NCBI RefSeq assembly: GCF_003987095.1 | Contig: NZ_PIQA01000004.1 | Coordinates: 62,001-126,000, forward strand | Direction: 5' to 3' | From: Idiomarina piscisalsi | GTDB taxonomy: Bacteria; Pseudomonadota; Gammaproteobacteria; Enterobacterales; Alteromonadaceae | DNA length: 64,000 nt | Shown here: positions 63,255-64,000 of the stretch, piece after piece | Position numbering within the stretch: position 1 is the first letter of the stretch | Layout of the letters: each line of letters opens with the position of its first letter | Notes under the pieces: model-generated | What the model was told of the DNA's origin: nothing | What the model saw: the letters and a program-made list of their open reading frames with translations, nothing else | Database searches by the model: none | Position numbers and translations under genes: made by a program

Positions 63255-63929
63255 ATGTCGAAAGTTCTATTGATTACCGGTGCCTCAAGCGGCATCGGCG
63301 AAGCTACGGCGCGTAAAGCGGCACAGGAAGGCCTGAAGCTGATATTAACCGCTCGCCGAAAAGACAAGTTGGATGCGCTGGTTGAAGAGTTTGGCTCTGA
63401 CAACGCTGTTGGTATTGCCGCTGATGCGGGTAACTATGATGAACTTGAGCAGGCTGTTAAACAAGGCGTCGATAAGTTTGGTCAACTAGATGCGGTGTTC
63501 GCCAATGCAGGAACCGGTGTTTCAACGCCGGGAACGGAAGAGGGTGACCCGGACGAGTGGAAGCAGATGATTGATGTGAACATTAATGGGCTTCTTTATA
63601 CCGCAAAACTGACCTTACCGTACCTGCGTAAAACCACCGGCCATTTCTTAATGACAGGATCAGCTGCCGGACGTATTACGCTAAAAGGTTCGGTGTATGG
63701 CGCCACTAAATGGTTTGTGCATGGCTTTGCACAAAATCTGGCAGAAGAAATGAAAGAATGGAATGGCCGTTGCACGACGATAGCACCAGGTATGGTCAAT
63801 ACGCCGTTCTTTGACGAGCCTAAGCCGGACAAGCTGGACCCGGATGACGTTGCAGACGCTGTGTTGTACGCAATAAACGCAAACCCGCGTAACTGTGTGC
63901 GTGAAGTGTTCTTAATGCCGGCATATTAA
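63255..63929 (+). CDS. Short-chain dehydrogenase/reductase downstream of katG
   Basis: A 224-residue classical SDR with cofactor site TGASSGIGEATARKA, Arg pair after strand 2 (TARRKDK), NAG-type motif FANAGTGVSTPG, Ser in MTGSAAGRITLKG and Tyr-x-x-x-Lys in VYGATKWFVHG. A strong ribosome site (AAGGAGG) and 9-bp spacing show it is co-transcribed with katG, so a role in detoxifying oxidised carbonyls is conceivable but unproven. It resembles the SDR at 59099-59836 in its first 40 residues. Confidence 0.9.
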   Translation: MSKVLLITGASSGIGEATARKAAQEGLKLILTARRKDKLDALVEEFGSDNAVGIAADAGNYDELEQAVKQGVDKFGQLDAVFANAGTGVSTPGTEEGDPDEWKQMIDVNINGLLYTAKLTLPYLRKTTGHFLMTGSAAGRITLKGSVYGATKWFVHGFAQNLAEEMKEWNGRCTTIAPGMVNTPFFDEPKPDKLDPDDVADAVLYAINANPRNCVREVFLMPAY

Positions 63930-63952
63930 CGGGCAAATCTTAACGCCTTGTT

Positions 63953-63981
63953 TTGACATACTTTCTCCGCCCCCTCATAAT
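63953..63981 (+). promoter_or_regulatory. Strong sigma-70 promoter at the window edge
   Basis: A perfect TTGACA (63953-63958) and CATAAT (63976-63981) with 17-bp spacing. The spacer is pyrimidine- and C-rich. Such promoters often drive tRNA or rRNA genes, which would lie beyond 64000. Confidence 0.75.
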
Positions 63982-64000
63982 CTCAGGCAGATACGAAGGG

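Overview
The window looks like chromosome of a marine gammaproteobacterium of the order Alteromonadales, most likely Idiomarina or a close relative. This rests on protein resemblance, on E. coli-like housekeeping neighbourhoods (fadBA; trkA-rsmB-fmt-def facing dprA-smg-topoisomerase zinc finger-tsaC-hemF-aroE; polA / engB / yihI), and on the many peptidases, which fits an amino-acid-feeding lifestyle. No database search was possible, so the genus is an inference.

Layout. 1-16.2 kb: fatty-acid beta-oxidation (fadBA), a lytic transglycosylase, prolidase and a YigZ protein, then two divergent clusters: potassium uptake control, rRNA methylation, formyl-Met handling; and DNA uptake, tRNA modification, haem and shikimate steps. 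16.2-24.2 kb: polA, a drug/metabolite exporter, engB, cytochrome c4, a likely structured small RNA, yihI, a DUF2489 protein and cysE. 24.1-39.3 kb: a PAS chemoreceptor, a cold-shock gene with a long leader, purEK, a three-gene peptidase-pheA-esterase operon, alr, a cyanide-insensitive-type cytochrome bd operon with a 34-residue third gene, a secreted M17 aminopeptidase and a serine-hydrolase lipoprotein.

39.4-50.6 kb is accessory DNA. It starts at an intact tRNA-Arg(CCG) gene and ends at an exact 35-bp copy of that gene's 3' end. A second intact tRNA-Arg(CCG) and a decayed tRNA-like scrap lie inside. The first part carries an AbiEi/AbiEii pair. The second carries an IS3-type scrap, an AraC-type regulator, a membrane protein with a degenerate GGDEF domain, a TonB-dependent receptor, a beta-propeller phytase and a purple-acid-phosphatase-like metallophosphoesterase. 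I read this second part as an organic-phosphate (phytate-like) scavenging cassette. No integrase is present.

50.7-64 kb returns to core-like genes: an endonuclease/phosphatase-family protein, a tricorn-type protease, a YbiT-like ABC-F gene with two frameshifts and a linker deletion beside a truncated outer-membrane-protein remnant, a SIMPL protein, an acetate CoA-transferase, two short-chain dehydrogenases, a methyltransferase and katG. The last 50 bases hold a strong sigma-70 promoter pointing out of the window.

The best candidates for something undescribed are the tRNA-bounded phosphate cassette with its layered attachment scars, and the roughly 350-nt structured RNA at the position where E. 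coli carries csrC.
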